DNA from: Cladophialophora immunda
Taxonomy: Eukaryota > Ascomycota > Eurotiomycetes > Chaetothyriales > Herpotrichiellaceae
Assembly: GCF_000835495.1 (NCBI RefSeq)
Contig: NW_015622541.1
Span: 7,874,001-7,938,000 of the forward strand
Length of the DNA: 64,000 nt
Direction of reading: 5' to 3'
The notes below the pieces were generated by a model, which was not told the origin of the DNA, made no database searches, and was given only the letters and a program-made list of their open reading frames with translations. Positions 1 through 11,819 of the stretch are shown here, piece by piece. The position numbers and the translations under genes were made by a program. The number at the start of each line of letters is the position of its first letter. The stretch's first letter is position 1.

Positions 1-1552
1 TTGACGCCACCCTGCCGGCGTCCTCGGAATGCTGCTTGGTATAGGCCTGAGGTACCACCTTGGCACCAATCCCGTTCCGCCTGTACCCGTCCTCCCAACT
101 ACCAACCAACGCGCGAATCGCCTCCTCAGCGACCATCACGCCGCGGTTGATGTCCTCCACGCCCGTCCAGCCCGGCACGTGCAGGAAAGCCACCTTGCCG
201 ACGCGTTCGGGGGCCAGGTCTGAGTCGGACCGAAAGGAGCCAGAACCAGAGGAAGGGGAGACGTCGACCTCGGGTGAGGCTGACGATGAGGTTGAGTCAG
301 CTTGCTGGTGATCTGCCGCTTGCCGATCCCCTCTAGCGACATCATCATCGCCCTCCTTCCGTCTCTGTCCCTCCAGCCATCTGCGACTCAAGCTCTCAAA
401 CAGAGCATACTCGCACAGAAACCGTCCAGCATCGCAAGACAACTTGACCATGGCTTTTCTTCTGTGCTCATCCGCCTTGGTCGATGACACGGGCATATTG
501 CTGGTCCCCCACATCAGGTTCATCGGAATGCTGGCTCGTCCGACCGGGATGAGCGGTACCGCTCGTGTGGCTGGCGTCTCAGCCTCGTTCTCTCGCTTTC
601 CAGTTTCCGACAACGCCTTCTCCCTCTCCCCTGTCCCCAAGAAACCTCGCTCTCTCAGTCCCATCTGGACGCCGTCCTCCCACCGCGCCAGCACATCCAC
701 CTCATCCCATCCGACGTAGAGCACCTCGGGAATCCCCTCGGATCTCCATCGGCTCTCGCCCCAGGTGAAGCCGTCGCAGTCGTCGACGTCCTTTATCCGG
801 TAGTGGTCTCGGTGCCCGCGGGTTTCGAGGGAGTAGCAGTCGCGCCCGCCGGCCATGCCAATGTGCAGGATGAAATCGGGACTGTGGGTCGCGATGAGGG
901 TGGGGACGGTGGTGGAGACGGTGGAGTAGGAGACTCGGATCGCGGAGGGATAGACGAGCAGTTTGATTTTGTAGTCGGGCGCTTTGTGCGGAGAGACGGT
1001 AGATTGGGAGGGATAGAGCTCGTCGGGCAGTGCCGAAGCGATTAACCACGAGGGGTTTATGAGGAAAGATTTAAACGGCTGGAGACAGATGATTATTAGC
1101 ATTGGTCCCGGTGGAGGTGAGACAAAGGATATGATCTGGGGAAGTCGGCGCAGGGAACAACAGATATCGTGCTCTCCCGGGTCGAGATGGAAGGAGAAAG
1201 TCAGGTAGCACAGGCAGCATATTCCCACCGCGGCCGGAGGCATAGATCAAGCCTGCCTAGGTAGGTATTGACGCTGTGTCTCCTCCAGTCCATTGCCCAA
1301 CTGGACTCCAGCGCATCTTCCACCTTTTCCCGCCTCTTGATTTTACCATAGGACCGAACCGACATGGAGAAACTGAAGTGCTTCCAAGCCCGATCGCGAA
1401 ATGAGACTTGGAAAGAAACTTACCCCGAAGCCCGTAACAAGCACCTTGACCTCTCTGAGGGGAGGCGCCGCGTCCGCCTCGACCTGGCCGTCTTCAGCGG
1501 CGCCGGCCTCGTGCAAGAGCGGGTCGGGAGTCAAAGGACCGGCGTCGCCCAT
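1..1552 (-). CDS. Pyroglutamyl peptidase I-like protein (peptidase C15), 3' end cut by window edge
   Basis: Predicted cysteine peptidase that removes N-terminal pyroglutamate. Exons are 1552-1424 and 1078 to beyond base 1, with a 345-bp intron (GTAAGT donor, CTCCAG acceptor). The first exon ends in VKVLVTGFG and joins PFKSFLINPSW, rebuilding the family's N-terminal VTGFGPF..NPSW motif exactly across the splice. Further on are HIGMAGGR, a segment DAGRFLCEY that carries the expected catalytic cysteine, and VAFLHVPGW with the expected catalytic histidine. A low-complexity Ser/Glu/Asp insertion of about 50 residues separates the Cys and His motifs, longer than in bacterial enzymes. The frame stays open to base 1, so the stop lies outside the window. 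The start is the only ATG that precedes the motif in frame. Family assignment is strong from motifs; the substrate is inferred. Confidence 0.8.
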
Positions 1553-3042
1553 GTTCGCTGTCTTTCGGGGCTGAGTTTTATGTTTTAACGGATTATTATA
1601 TGGTTGTCTGTGACCTGTGTGTAATGCGTGTGGATATCTTCGCTCGATGGTATCGGCGGGCGCTGGTGGGATTGATTAATTAAAAGTAGGAGGGGGGGAT
1701 TTGCGACGGGAGGTTCGACCTCGGGGGAGTGACTGATTGACAGATAGCGGTGACGCAAATGCCAGCGCAGCTTTGTATGTTTGTCCTCCGTATGTGCGTG
1801 CGTTGGGACACTGTCTCCGTCTCTTTTCCCACTCACTCTTTGACAAATCTGCCGAGCGACGCAAGATGGGCGCACGGATATATCCGTCCCTCCCAAGTGT
1901 ACCACCCGTTTGGTCTTCGTAGGTGTTGGGTATGTGTGTGTGTGTATGTGCGCACCCGGAAAGAGAGAGAGGGAGAATAGATCAGGATGCTCGTCCGATG
2001 GATGCTCGTTCGCTCAGCGTCAGCACAGTTGAAGTTGCAGGGGGCGCTGCATCGTTATCATCATGCGACCGACCCGGTGGTTTCCAGCGCGGAGTGTCGT
2101 CGCGGCGGCGGGCTGAGTGTGGTGGTGGGGATCAAAGGCGGTCGCTTGCGTAGCTATCTCTCGAGATATGTAGCCTCGGTAGATGTGTAGACAGGGCAGG
2201 GATTGTAAGAAGACCGGGTTTGAAAAGAAACAAGAACGAGAAAGGAAAAGAGTCTCTATGGACGGCCGATTCCTCACCAGCCCGATTATTACCATCCAAC
2301 GATAGATGATGGGTGGTTCAATCTCGGCGCAAAGGGCGGAAGTGCGTGCCAGTCGCCGAAAAGGTATTCTGTTCGGAGTAAGGTCAAGGTCATCAGATGA
2401 TGGTGGTGATCATCATCATCATCATCATCATCATCACCACCACTACCACCATGATGATGCCGACAACTCACTAACACTTGGAGACAATGATTCGACTGCT
2501 CGACAACATGCCCGTCTCGAACTCGGGGTCGATATTCATGCATGCGGGCTGATCTTCTGCCCATTTTCCCCCTCCTCCTCCGTTATTGCTCCTCTCGTTT
2601 CTCCTCTGAGGCTCTTGTAGGTACGTACCTGTATCCTGTACATGGCTTCTACGAGAGGGAGGGTACTAGGCTGATCGTCTTTGGCAATCGTCCGCTCCTC
2701 ACACGGTGGCGGCTTCGAACAAAAAGCAAGTTGCAAATGATGCGTGGACTGGTGGTTCTCATTTTCATGTCATTTATCATTGTCCAATTCGCTCAGAATG
2801 CGCGATAACATGTTGATCTGTGTGCCATGCGCCGTCCGCAAATCCATGTCTCTCGAGAAATACCTGCCCGTTCGTGACTTTCCGAGAAGATGGTCCCATG
2901 TCCAACTCTGCATGATTGTGTGGTGTATCCGAAAAACAAGCTCCCCAACGCCTCGCTCAGTTATGGCCATCCAATATCTCCCAGACGCGCCGGCGCCCTG
3001 GGACCGGTGGAATAAATGAAAACACAACACCTGGTCGATGAC
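1553..3042. other. Intergenic region, no gene recognised
   Basis: This 1.5-kb stretch between the peptidase start and the bub1 stop holds simple repeats (GT-rich at about 1930-1950 and an ATC run at 2409-2435). Short open frames here give low-complexity or repeat-driven translations, such as poly-His. It should include the peptidase promoter and the bub1 3' UTR. I see no coding gene. Confidence 0.6.
2409..2435 (+). repeat. (ATC)9 microsatellite
   Basis: Nine uninterrupted ATC units, followed by an imperfect ACC/ATG-rich extension to about 2460. It is intergenic, so length change would have no coding effect. Confidence 0.95.
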
Positions 3043-6000
3043 CTACTTGGCGCAAACCAAGCGTTCCATCCGTCTCAAGCTCGCCCTCAGATCCCGACCA
3101 CCTCGCTCGCCCTCGTCCACAAGCCACTGCTCCATCATCACCCTCGCCCTCTTCAAATTGCCCTGGATCGGCATCTCTTCCCCATCAGCCAAGCAGCCGG
3201 GGTTCAGCAGTGTCGCAAACACATCTCCCCAAACATCCTTCTCCCAATACCGCTTGAGGTTCTCCTTCAATTTCCATTCCTTCTTTTGCCCTGGACCTGC
3301 CAGCCCATTGCCTCCCGCCGGAACCGTCTCGATGTACTTCCCAAACAGCAACGAGTGGATCACCCCCGCAGCCCCGTGGTAGTCAATCTGCCACTTCCAC
3401 GGTCGACATTCGCGGATTTCGGTACAGTCCTGAGGACAAGAGGGCCAGTCGGCGATGAACTGCGCGTTGGGCTTGAACATCCGAGTGTCGATTCCGCGGC
3501 CAAAGTCGATCAATCTCAACCCCCGAGACTGCCACCCGTAATTTCCCTCCGGATCGAATGGCGCTGTCAGATCTACGGTGGTGTCGAAGCGGACAAGGCA
3601 ATTGTCGCCCTTCAAGTCGCCATGGAGGATGCCCACGCGATGAAGGTCTTCCATGGTTCGCAGGAGCTCGACGCTGAACCACATGGCCAACACTTCGTCT
3701 AACCCTTCAGCCGGCTTGCCCGCTTTGACACTCTCCGCCCGCGCCATATTAACCAAGTCAAGCAGTGTTCCTTGCGGACTGTACGAGAGCACCAGATACG
3801 CTTCATCGCGGTAAAGATGGCATTCGTGAGCAAGGATGATTGATTGCATGCTTCGCGCGGCGGACCCGAGGCGCTGCTTGATCAGTCGGACGATGTGGAA
3901 TTCCCAGACTAATGTGCCGGGAGGAGACTCGGTCTTGAGAGCTTCCAGTGCCTGACGGGATGCATCGGCAGGGTGAGATGACGGTGGGCTCTTGTTCTCC
4001 TTGTCGTTCTCGTCTGCCTCTTCATTCTCAGCTGGGTCGTAACTATCGACCAGATACACCGGCGCAAATGCCCCTTCGCCCAGCTCTCTCTTGACTGCGT
4101 AAACTCGGCTTGTTTCACTAAATTTGAGGACAGGAGGAACCGCTTTACTCGGAGGCTTGTCGTTCTGACTCTTTCTCGGACTGAATTTGGCTTTTGCCTT
4201 GGCCTGTTTTTCCGCGTAAGACTTCAGGGCCGAGTACCGGCCAAAGTCGACGCTCGAATGATCATGATATCCCTTTTGCGTGGATAGCGGTGGATACACT
4301 GAGCCGAGGATTTGCTGTCGAACAGCGTCATCGCATGGATTGCATTGTAAGTCTGGAATGATGGGTCCTTTGTGAATTTTCGAAAGGGGTGATCTGATAA
4401 TCGGCTTCGACGGCAACGCAGGAGTCTTGAAGGCTTCGTTATTCGTACTCGAGGGAGCAACGGGCGAGGAGTTGAGGTCGGTCCTGCTGGGACCCTTCTT
4501 CTGTGGCGACGACGTGATGAGCTCCTCTTCAGTCGCACCGCTTTCGCCGTATTTCCTCTTCTGCGCCGGGGAACCAGACGTTGGCGTCGTGATCTGCTGT
4601 TGAGGGCTGCTCAGGAAAAGATCCTCAACACCAATCTTTGACGGGCTCTCATATTGGGACCTGCTAGGGGTTTTAGACTCAAAATATCCGGGAACATTGA
4701 AGACAGTCGAAGGGGCAAGTGAAGATTCAGTTCGCTCTGCGATTGGTGTCATAAATGGCATCTTGTTCTGTGCCAGCATCGCCGGGTCACGGTAAGGTCG
4801 AATCGGGGTCGGCTCATAGTCGACGGGTGGAATGGGGATGAAACGAGGTTTATGTGAGATCTCTCGGTGTTCAGCGAACTCGTCGTCAATCGGGGTAGCC
4901 AGGGCCTCATCATCGGCACCGGCGTGGTTGTCAGATGCTTCTAAGTGTTGCGCCTTCTCATCCACCGGTGTGGTGTGGTTGATGGACGTGGCGACGGTGA
5001 CGTCCTGCTCAATGTCAACATCTCCAGCATCTGCCACACCCTCATCGATGTCACCAGCCATCATGGCAATGGCTTTGGTGTCTAGATCGTCAAAGTTGCC
5101 CTCGGCGATGGCAGCAATCGCTTGAGTGTCAAACGCTCCGAAGCCAGAGCTCTGCGTCTGGTTTTGGCTGGACGAGTCCATGCTCTCAGTCATGTCCTCC
5201 GACCGGTCTTTGTGGTGTTTGACTCTTCTGTGATTCTTGACTGAGGGTGCTTTGTCCTTGACACTAGCGAGTTGTGCTGAATCAAGACGTGGCACGTGTT
5301 TGCTAGTAGTGAAGTCGGACCAAGGAGAGACGCTCTCAGACTGGCTTTGACTCTGCGTTTGATTTCTTCTCATCGACGCCAATGTATCGTCACCGTATTC
5401 ACTACCAGGTGCCGACACTCGGCCAGTGTCAGTGCTCTCGGCGTCACCGGCAGTGCTGTACCCATCATCTACCTCTCCCTCGGTGAAATCGGTTTCATCA
5501 CCACTTTGGGTGTCGTCTCTGGCGGTTGTTGGTCTACGGAGTGGCTGGTTAAACATGTCGTATATCTCGTTCGTCGCAGCCTTGGAGTGAAAAGTCATGG
5601 TTGGCTCCTGCGATGAGTTTTTGCGCTTCAACTTCTTGCCAGTGGGCGATTCCAGTCGAGTCTTGACCGTCTGCGTCTCCTGTTTGACTTCTCGAATCTT
5701 CAATTTCTTCTCCTTCTGCTTTGGTGGCTTTGTTGCCAATTGAGAATCTGACTCGGGCATGCCGACCATAGATTGGGTCGAAACATCATGAACACTGAGG
5801 GTCGAGTTTGCACCGTTGTTCAGGTCGACCTTATCGGCGAACGACTTTGTGAGGTTCTCAACGTCCTCGGGCTCCCGAGACTTGGTCACCTTCGACTTCG
5901 CATTTGCGACCGTGTTCCCGGCGGTCGCCCTCAATGGGGTTGCTTCTTGTGGCCTCCAGTCCCTTTGAGCCCAGCCTCGTGACATGGCTCGGAGTTCTTC

Positions 6001-7308
6001 GAAACTGAATTCCAGATCCGTGTCTGCAGGGTAGATGGCTTCAAGGTCCACAAAGACTCGTTCAGCTCGACCGGTGCGCGGATTGACGACTTGATGCGGT
6101 TGCTGTGAGTCTTGGGTTGGTAAGGATCGCTTGGGCTGTCCTTGTGTTCGCGATGCCTAGGGTCAAACGAGATTGGTCAGTCACCCTATGATCAAGAGGA
6201 AGAAGGGGACCGAAGTCTTGATAGTACCCCGTCGAAGTTCAGATTTGTATTGACTGAGACTAGACATGGAAAAAAAAGTCAATCATACCGGATCCTTGAA
6301 TATCTCCATTTTTGGCACCGATCCAACTTTGCCTCCGGCCTTCAACTTCTCTCCTGCCCATGATCGAGCCTCAATGGTGTTCTCCTTCTTGCGTTCCTTC
6401 ATTGAGCCGATGCTGTCCCATCCTTTCGTATTATTTGCGGCCAGTGGCTGCTGCTGGGCACTATCAACATCCGAAAAGATGGCCATCTTCGGTTTGCCCG
6501 AGCGCGAGGCTGGCGCGGAGCTGCCAGCTAGCCCATTCCGTTGACGAGCGACTTGGGGATCGTCACCTCGGTGAGCGGAGGCAAAGGGATCAATCTTGGC
6601 CGCAAGGGCCGGCCGAACAGTGGGCAGTGCAGGGGAGCTAGGTTCATCGTCGACTTGCGGCCTGGCATCGAATCGTTGTTGGAACTGAGCATATTTCCGC
6701 GCCAGCCTTTCCGTGGGCCTGGCTTCGCGCTCAATGCCCAGCTTGTATACTTCGTCCGCTTGTACCCATCTCCCTGCGGCCTCCAACCATGCCGCAAATT
6801 CTTCATAAAACAACCCGAGCCCCTCGCCAATACCATGTCGAGCGAGAAACGCGAACGTCTCCCGAGGCGTATCTGAGAACAGGCGGATATAATGCAACCA
6901 TAATTTCAGGTAGCGTGGATCATTTTTGTAGTGGGTTGAGGTAAGGAAAGCCTTTGTGGCTCGCTCGAGTAGCGGAAGGAGCTGGGATTGAGGCGTTGCT
7001 TGAGCCGATGGGTATGCATTGAGCGTCCATTTGACATATCGGTCATAGATGTCGAGGGGGTCGTCGGAATCTGCTATTGATTGGAGTTCGATTTCATATT
7101 CCTGTCTAATGGCGTCGTTGAGTGTTTTTGTCTCTTCTAACGTCGGAGGCGCACCTGAACCTAACGTTCTCGAGGAGGGAAGAGGTGACAGTATCGACGC
7201 GAGCTGTTTGACCGATCGGCCGCCGGGGAGAGATTGAATGTTTTCCTTGTGGGTTTCTATTATGTCGAAATTAATGAGGTCGCTGTCTGCGGCGACAGGC
7301 GCGGCCAT
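3043..7308 (-). CDS. bub1: Spindle assembly checkpoint serine/threonine kinase Bub1
   Basis: Kinetochore checkpoint kinase of about 1377 residues. Exons are 7308-6289 and 6156-3043; the intron has donor GTATGA and acceptor CCTAG, phase 0. Visible landmarks: a KEN box at residues 21-23 (HKENIQ); the Mad3/Bub1 N-terminal TPR-like region at about 60-190; a GLEBS-type Bub3-binding motif around 530-550 (FHSKAATNEIYDMFNQPL); a long acidic linker; and a C-terminal kinase domain from about 1020. The kinase has GEGAFAPVYLV as Gly-rich loop, HGDLKGDN as catalytic loop and LIDFGRG as DFG motif. Having both GLEBS and an apparently complete kinase domain fits Bub1 rather than a kinase-less Mad3. The ATG at 7308 starts directly at the conserved N-terminus. 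A second KEN triplet lies within the kinase insert, in DENDKENKSP. It is divergent from the 7717 gene with 408 bp between starts. Confidence 0.95.
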
Positions 7309-7716
7309 TGCTGCTGTAGTACTGCCTGCACAATCTATCCTGTGTCCGTTAATATGTGGTCGTGCAAGGGTGCTGTCGCAAACAAGAGGAATCGATGCGG
7401 GTGAGAAGAGATGCGCATGAGGTCAGTTGATTGGGTAACGTGCTGGCCATGTCAACAAACAAAGCGACCAGTGGACTTCCGAGGTATAGCCGAGGCGCTC
7501 ACATCCCACTGCGCCCAATGCAGCACCGTTCTGCTTACATCCACCGTCTCAACGTCAACCTCCACATTGTGAATGGCACGCCTAAAACGAGGTGAGCCCG
7601 ACAAGAAGAAACATCAAGACGACCCTCCATTCGCTTCATTGTCTCTTGTCCTCTGTCGCTTCTCCTAACGCTGCTGTTTCTGTGTCCATCCGCGCAATAA
7701 TATACAACTACTTGCA
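7309..7716. promoter_or_regulatory. Shared promoter region between bub1 and the DUF7704-like gene
   Basis: A 408-bp non-coding gap between two divergent start codons must hold both promoters. No clear TATA box or operator was recognised. Confidence 0.5.
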
Positions 7717-8254
7717 ATGGCCATCTCTGCCCTTCCCCTCTGGCCGTTGGTCCTCTTCGGTGTCTTGGAGCCTGCGGCGCTGTACGATTCCTGTGCGCTG
7801 TGATGGGGCGATAGTACTCCTTTGCTAATTACATGTGTACAGGACGTGGGCCTACTTCATCACCCTTTCCCAGCCTGAACAGTATTATGCCGAGCAAGCG
7901 CCCAACACGATCCTCTCGGATCTCCTCTTCACTCCCAGTGCCCTTTCCCTGACTCTCCAGCTCGGCAACGTCTTTCTCCTTCTTGCCGCAATGGCGGTCA
8001 TCTGCTGCTTCACAAACCACCCCGAAATTGCCAGGAGGTATTTGATTGCGGTGGCTCTGGCCGATTTGGGCCACATATATTCCATATACTGTGCGCTGGG
8101 GGACAAGGTGTTCTGGGATCTGAACCAGTGGAATCAGATGACATACTCAAACGTCGGGGTTAGTGTATTCTTGCATGTCAACCGGTTGATGACTGTGACT
8201 GGAATGTTTGGGCGACTTGGAGCTGGCGAGCACGCCGCGAAAAAGAATAAATAG
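7717..8254 (+). CDS. Small four-helix membrane protein (DUF7704-like)
   Basis: Protein of about 164 residues in two exons, 7717-7799 and 7843-8254. The intron is only 43 bp, with donor GTGATG, a CTAAT branch site and acceptor TACAG. This joint is the only one I found that keeps the frame. Four hydrophobic stretches are visible: [18 protein letters not shown] near the N-terminus, then about [39 protein letters not shown] and [19 protein letters not shown]. The tail is basic (AAKKNK). The layout and the N-terminal LEP motif resemble fungal DUF7704 proteins of unknown function; this is from memory and unverified. It converges with the rps4 gene, the two stops being 216 bp apart. Confidence 0.65.
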
Positions 8255-8470
8255 AACCAGAAACAAGAGTCAGGTTAGGTGGTCTTGAGGTATCTTTGGA
8301 TTGCCATTTCAGCCATATGGGCCGACGTTTCTCAAGGGATCTCTGCCCTGAGCTTACAGTTGCACGAATTTCATGTTTGTGCTTTGCGCAAAAAGCATTT
8401 CTTCTCCAAGGATCCTCTCCTCCATGCCTCCCCAGAAGCTGTACGATTCCACCGCATGAGTGGTAAGTGT

Positions 8471-9481
8471 CTACACTCGAGGGTTGGCCATCTGAACAGC
8501 ACGGCGACGATCTCTCTCCTCGGCAATGGACAACTGTAGAAACACCGTAAGCTTGTGTAAAACCCCAGAGCGGCGCACAAAAACATACCTTGACACCCTT
8601 GCCCTTGGGCAAACTGATCCACGGCTTCTCCTTGCCGATAATGAAGACGTTGCTCTCTCGAGTCGCAAACGAGTTGTCAATGGCATCCTTGATGTGGACA
8701 ATGTTGAAGCCACCGTCGTGTCGCTCACGGTGCGTGATGACACCGACACGGCCCATGTTACGACCACCAGTAACCATGGCGATCACACCGGTATCGAATC
8801 GGATGAAGTCGGTAATTTTTCCAGTGGTGAGGTCAATCTTGACAGTGTCGTTGACTTTGATGGCCGGATCGGGGTATCGGATACTATTAATCCACATCAG
8901 CACTTTGACTTATTTTTTTTTCCAACCACAGCTTGGTCCAACGGCTGATAGATGCAGGCGGGACTTACGTGCGAGCATCATGCGTAACCAAGTATGGGAT
9001 GCCTCCTTTGCCGACTTGCACTCTCTTGACCTTGCCGAGTTTGTATTCTGCCTCGGCCTGCTCGATGCGGTGGATGGCGAAGCGGCCCTTGGTGTCGTAG
9101 ACAAGCCGGAAGTGCTCGCCCGTCTTGTCGATCGAGATCACGTCCATGTAACCCGCAGGGTAGGTGATGTCGGTGCGGACCTTCCCATCGACCTTGATGA
9201 GACGCTGCATCAGAATCGCCATGGTCTCGCGGTTGTTCAAGGAGTACTTGAGGCGGTTTCGGAGGAAGACAATCAAGGGGAGGCAGTCACGGCTTTTCTA
9301 TACACATCTTTTGGTTAGCATTTTTTCCCCAGTAACCCGGCACAAGAGCCAGTTTTTGGAGGGGAAGACCAACGTGAGGCCCAGGGGATGCCTTGGGAGC
9401 ATAGGCACCCGAGAGCTTGTCCAAAAGCCAGTGCGAAGGCGCACTGAGACGCTTCTGATGCTTCTTTGGACCGCGACCCAT
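8471..9481 (-). CDS. rps4: 40S ribosomal protein S4 (eS4)
   Basis: Cytosolic small-subunit ribosomal protein of 264 residues, matching the usual length of about 261. Four exons: 9481-9374, 9297-8969, 8883-8589 and 8533-8471. All junctions are GT..AG and frame-consistent. The N-terminus [18 protein letters not shown] is the standard eS4 start; the S4 RNA-binding segment ([13 protein letters not shown]) and the KOW-like segment follow. The C-terminus reads [20 protein letters not shown]. The first intron falls right after SPGPH. The nucleotide spacing leaves no room for other exons. The gene lies tail-to-tail with the DUF7704-like gene; hom2 lies upstream on the same strand. Confidence 0.97.
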
Positions 9482-9820
9482 CTTGACTTGGTTCGTTGAT
9501 TGAGAGAGAGTAAAGGACAATCCGTCAAAAGGTCGGATGCGACAACGCAAAAGAAGAATTGGAATTTGGTTGTGGCCCTTGCCAAGATTTGTGGGACTAG
9601 CCTCATTTGGGGAAGGGCGTTGGAAAGACATGGGGTTGTGTCATTTGAAATCACATCGGCTCACACCGGGCTTCGAGATCGAAGCAAAAAAGTCTATCCA
9701 GGTTTGATCTGGGATAACACATTCATTTTCTTCTAAGCGTTACACAATTATGCCGTTCCCCTCAACTTTTGGAATTATAGATTTTACGGCCTCATTTGCT
9801 ACAGAGTGGTGAGGACCCAT
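9482..9820. other. Gap between hom2 stop and rps4 start
   Basis: A 339-bp non-coding stretch. It should contain the hom2 3' UTR and the rps4 promoter, both genes being on the minus strand. No specific element was recognised. Confidence 0.5.
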
Positions 9821-11022
9821 TCATAGCAGCCCCTGGATGATCGCGGCCTCGGCATTCAGGATAGAAGAGCCGGCCGCTCCAATGACGGTATTGTGGCTCA
9901 ATGCCGCAAACCTGATGTCGAAGTGTGACCCTTTGGCAGCCTCTCGAACCCTGCCCACGCTGACCGCATAGCCTCCTGAGATGTCCCTGTCAAGCCGGGG
10001 CTGAGGCCTGTCCGGCTCGTCAAAGACGACGATGGCGTTCTCAGGGGCGGAGGGGCATCCAAGCTTCTGCGCCTCGGCCACATATTCTCTCAGGGCCGCC
10101 TTCACCTGCTCGGCCGTGGGCGCAGGCCTCTGCTTGAATCGCAACGACACGTAGGCCATGTGGCCATCTGTGACACCCACTCTCGTACACGTAGCACCCA
10201 CCGTTAGGCCGGACTGTTCCTCAAACGCCGTCGCATCCGAATTGATCGAGCCCAATATTTTTTGAGCTTCGGTCTCGAGTTTGTCTTCTTCCCCTGCAAT
10301 GTAAGGGATGACGTTGTCCATAATGTCCATACTCGCCACCCCTGGGTAGCCGGCGCCTGATACTGCTTGCTCGGTGAATACCTCGACATCTTCCACCGGT
10401 CCGAACTTTGCTTGTAGCGCTGCAAAGGGGATGACGATGCCTATGACGGCGCAGTTGGAGTTGCAGACCAGAAATCCTTTGTTGAGACCAAAGTATTTCC
10501 GCTGGTGGGGGATTAGTGCCAGGTGTGAAAGGTTGACCGTCGGCACGACCAGCGGAACAACCGGATTTCTGCGGTAGTTCTTTGCGTTTGAGAAAACAGG
10601 AATATCCGCCTTGAGAAACTCCATTTCTGGGCCAAAATCAGCAGCAGGTCGAGGCAGGGGACCGAGAGGTAGCCGTACCGACTTCTCCAGCGACATCGCT
10701 ATCCAAGCCGGAGAACGCCAAGTCGCAGTCTGTGAAGTTGCTCGCCTTGCATTCCCTCACCTCGAGATTGGCCAACTCGGCCGACATTGGTCGAGCTTGT
10801 TTCCATCTGACAGCATCTTTGTATAGTTTGCCAGCGGATCTCGTCGAAGCTCCAACGGCCTGTAAATGGAGCATGGGATGGTTGGCCAGAAGGAGAATGA
10901 ATCTCTGGCCCACGGAGCCTGATTACAGACTCAGCACCTTCGAGCGGAGTCATGGTACCATACACACCTGTTGCCCCTAGGACGGCACATTTCTTCTTGG
11001 GCTGAGTCGCTGGAACTACCAT
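9821..11022 (-). CDS. hom2: Aspartate-semialdehyde dehydrogenase
   Basis: Converts aspartyl-4-phosphate to aspartate-4-semialdehyde with NADPH, the second step toward threonine, methionine and homoserine. It has 366 residues, against 365 in yeast Hom2. Exons are 11022-10968, 10918-10679 and 10626-9821, both junctions in phase 1. The joints rebuild [14 protein letters not shown], the NADP-binding loop, and [15 protein letters not shown]. The active-site cysteine is in CNSNCAVIG (about C157), and SGAGYPG and the C-terminal [12 protein letters not shown] are also family hallmarks. The second intron is 52 bp with a CTGAT branch site. The ATG at 11022 is used because the in-frame triplet at 11034 is GTG. 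Confidence 0.96.
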
Positions 11023-11819
11023 ATTGGATGTCACCGAAGGATAGTAAGGATTTGGTTGCGGCTCAACGGTTAACAGAGGACTTTGTCAGATGCTTCAAAC
11101 CACGGAATTGGAGGAGTTTAGCAGAATCAGTCCTTTCTACTTCTCGTGTCAACCATGAGGCAGAAAAGTACTCTGAAGTTTTTGCATTTGAGTCACTCGA
11201 GATAAGAAAAAGTTGCGTCTATTTATTCATTGTAATGACCGCCAAGAAAGGAATCTTGTGGCGAGTGTCGCTGGCTGGTGCCGACGTCCAAATCGGGGAA
11301 CATGTACCTATCTAGGTATGGACAAGGAGATAATACCCTGCATCTTCATTTTCTTTTTGGGCGATTAGGACTGTTACGGGATCTTATCAAAGGGCGGAAG
11401 CGTGGGTGCTTCGTGGTTATCGAGATGAGCCTCAAGGCTTTTGTCCCTATGTTTTGCGGATGCAAAGGCCGAGACTAAAAGGAGTACTCTGAGTGGCGAC
11501 TGCTGAGGTTAGCAAAGGCCGCGGAATCCGTCCATTCACCGGGTATCTTCCGTCTCTGCTGATACCATGTTCTTCGCGGCGCGATTCTCCAGAGGATATG
11601 CAATCGAGGCTCGCAAACTTCCCCTGTGACAACGGAGGATAAAAGATCATGGCTTCGATCGTCTCGTTATACTGACATCGGTTTGAAAGTTCGCTCAAAC
11701 GGCAAACAGTGGATTCGATTGCATTCAAGCGATTGGATGGTGATGCTTCGATCGTCCCGACGTCGCCGAAAGAGTTGAGTAAAACCCATTTATTAACAAC
11801 CCAACGCGCCCCAAACTAA
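11023..11819. other. Intergenic region, no gene recognised
   Basis: A 797-bp region upstream of hom2 and downstream of the methyltransferase. Only short frames without recognisable motifs occur. It should include the hom2 promoter. Confidence 0.5.

Noticed and set aside
2306..2620. Open frame of 104 codons with a long poly-His run
   Set aside because: It is created by the ATC microsatellite and its surroundings; composition is repeat-driven and no homologous domain is seen.
6051..6156. A separate kinase-only gene starting near 6051
   Set aside because: The start triplet there is GTG, and the frame runs upstream without a stop to a good acceptor at 6157-6158 that joins the Bub1 N-terminal exon in phase.
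7592..7716. Upstream ATG frame running into the DUF7704-like gene
   Set aside because: It is in a different frame from the hydrophobic first exon at 7717 and gives no membrane helix or motif.
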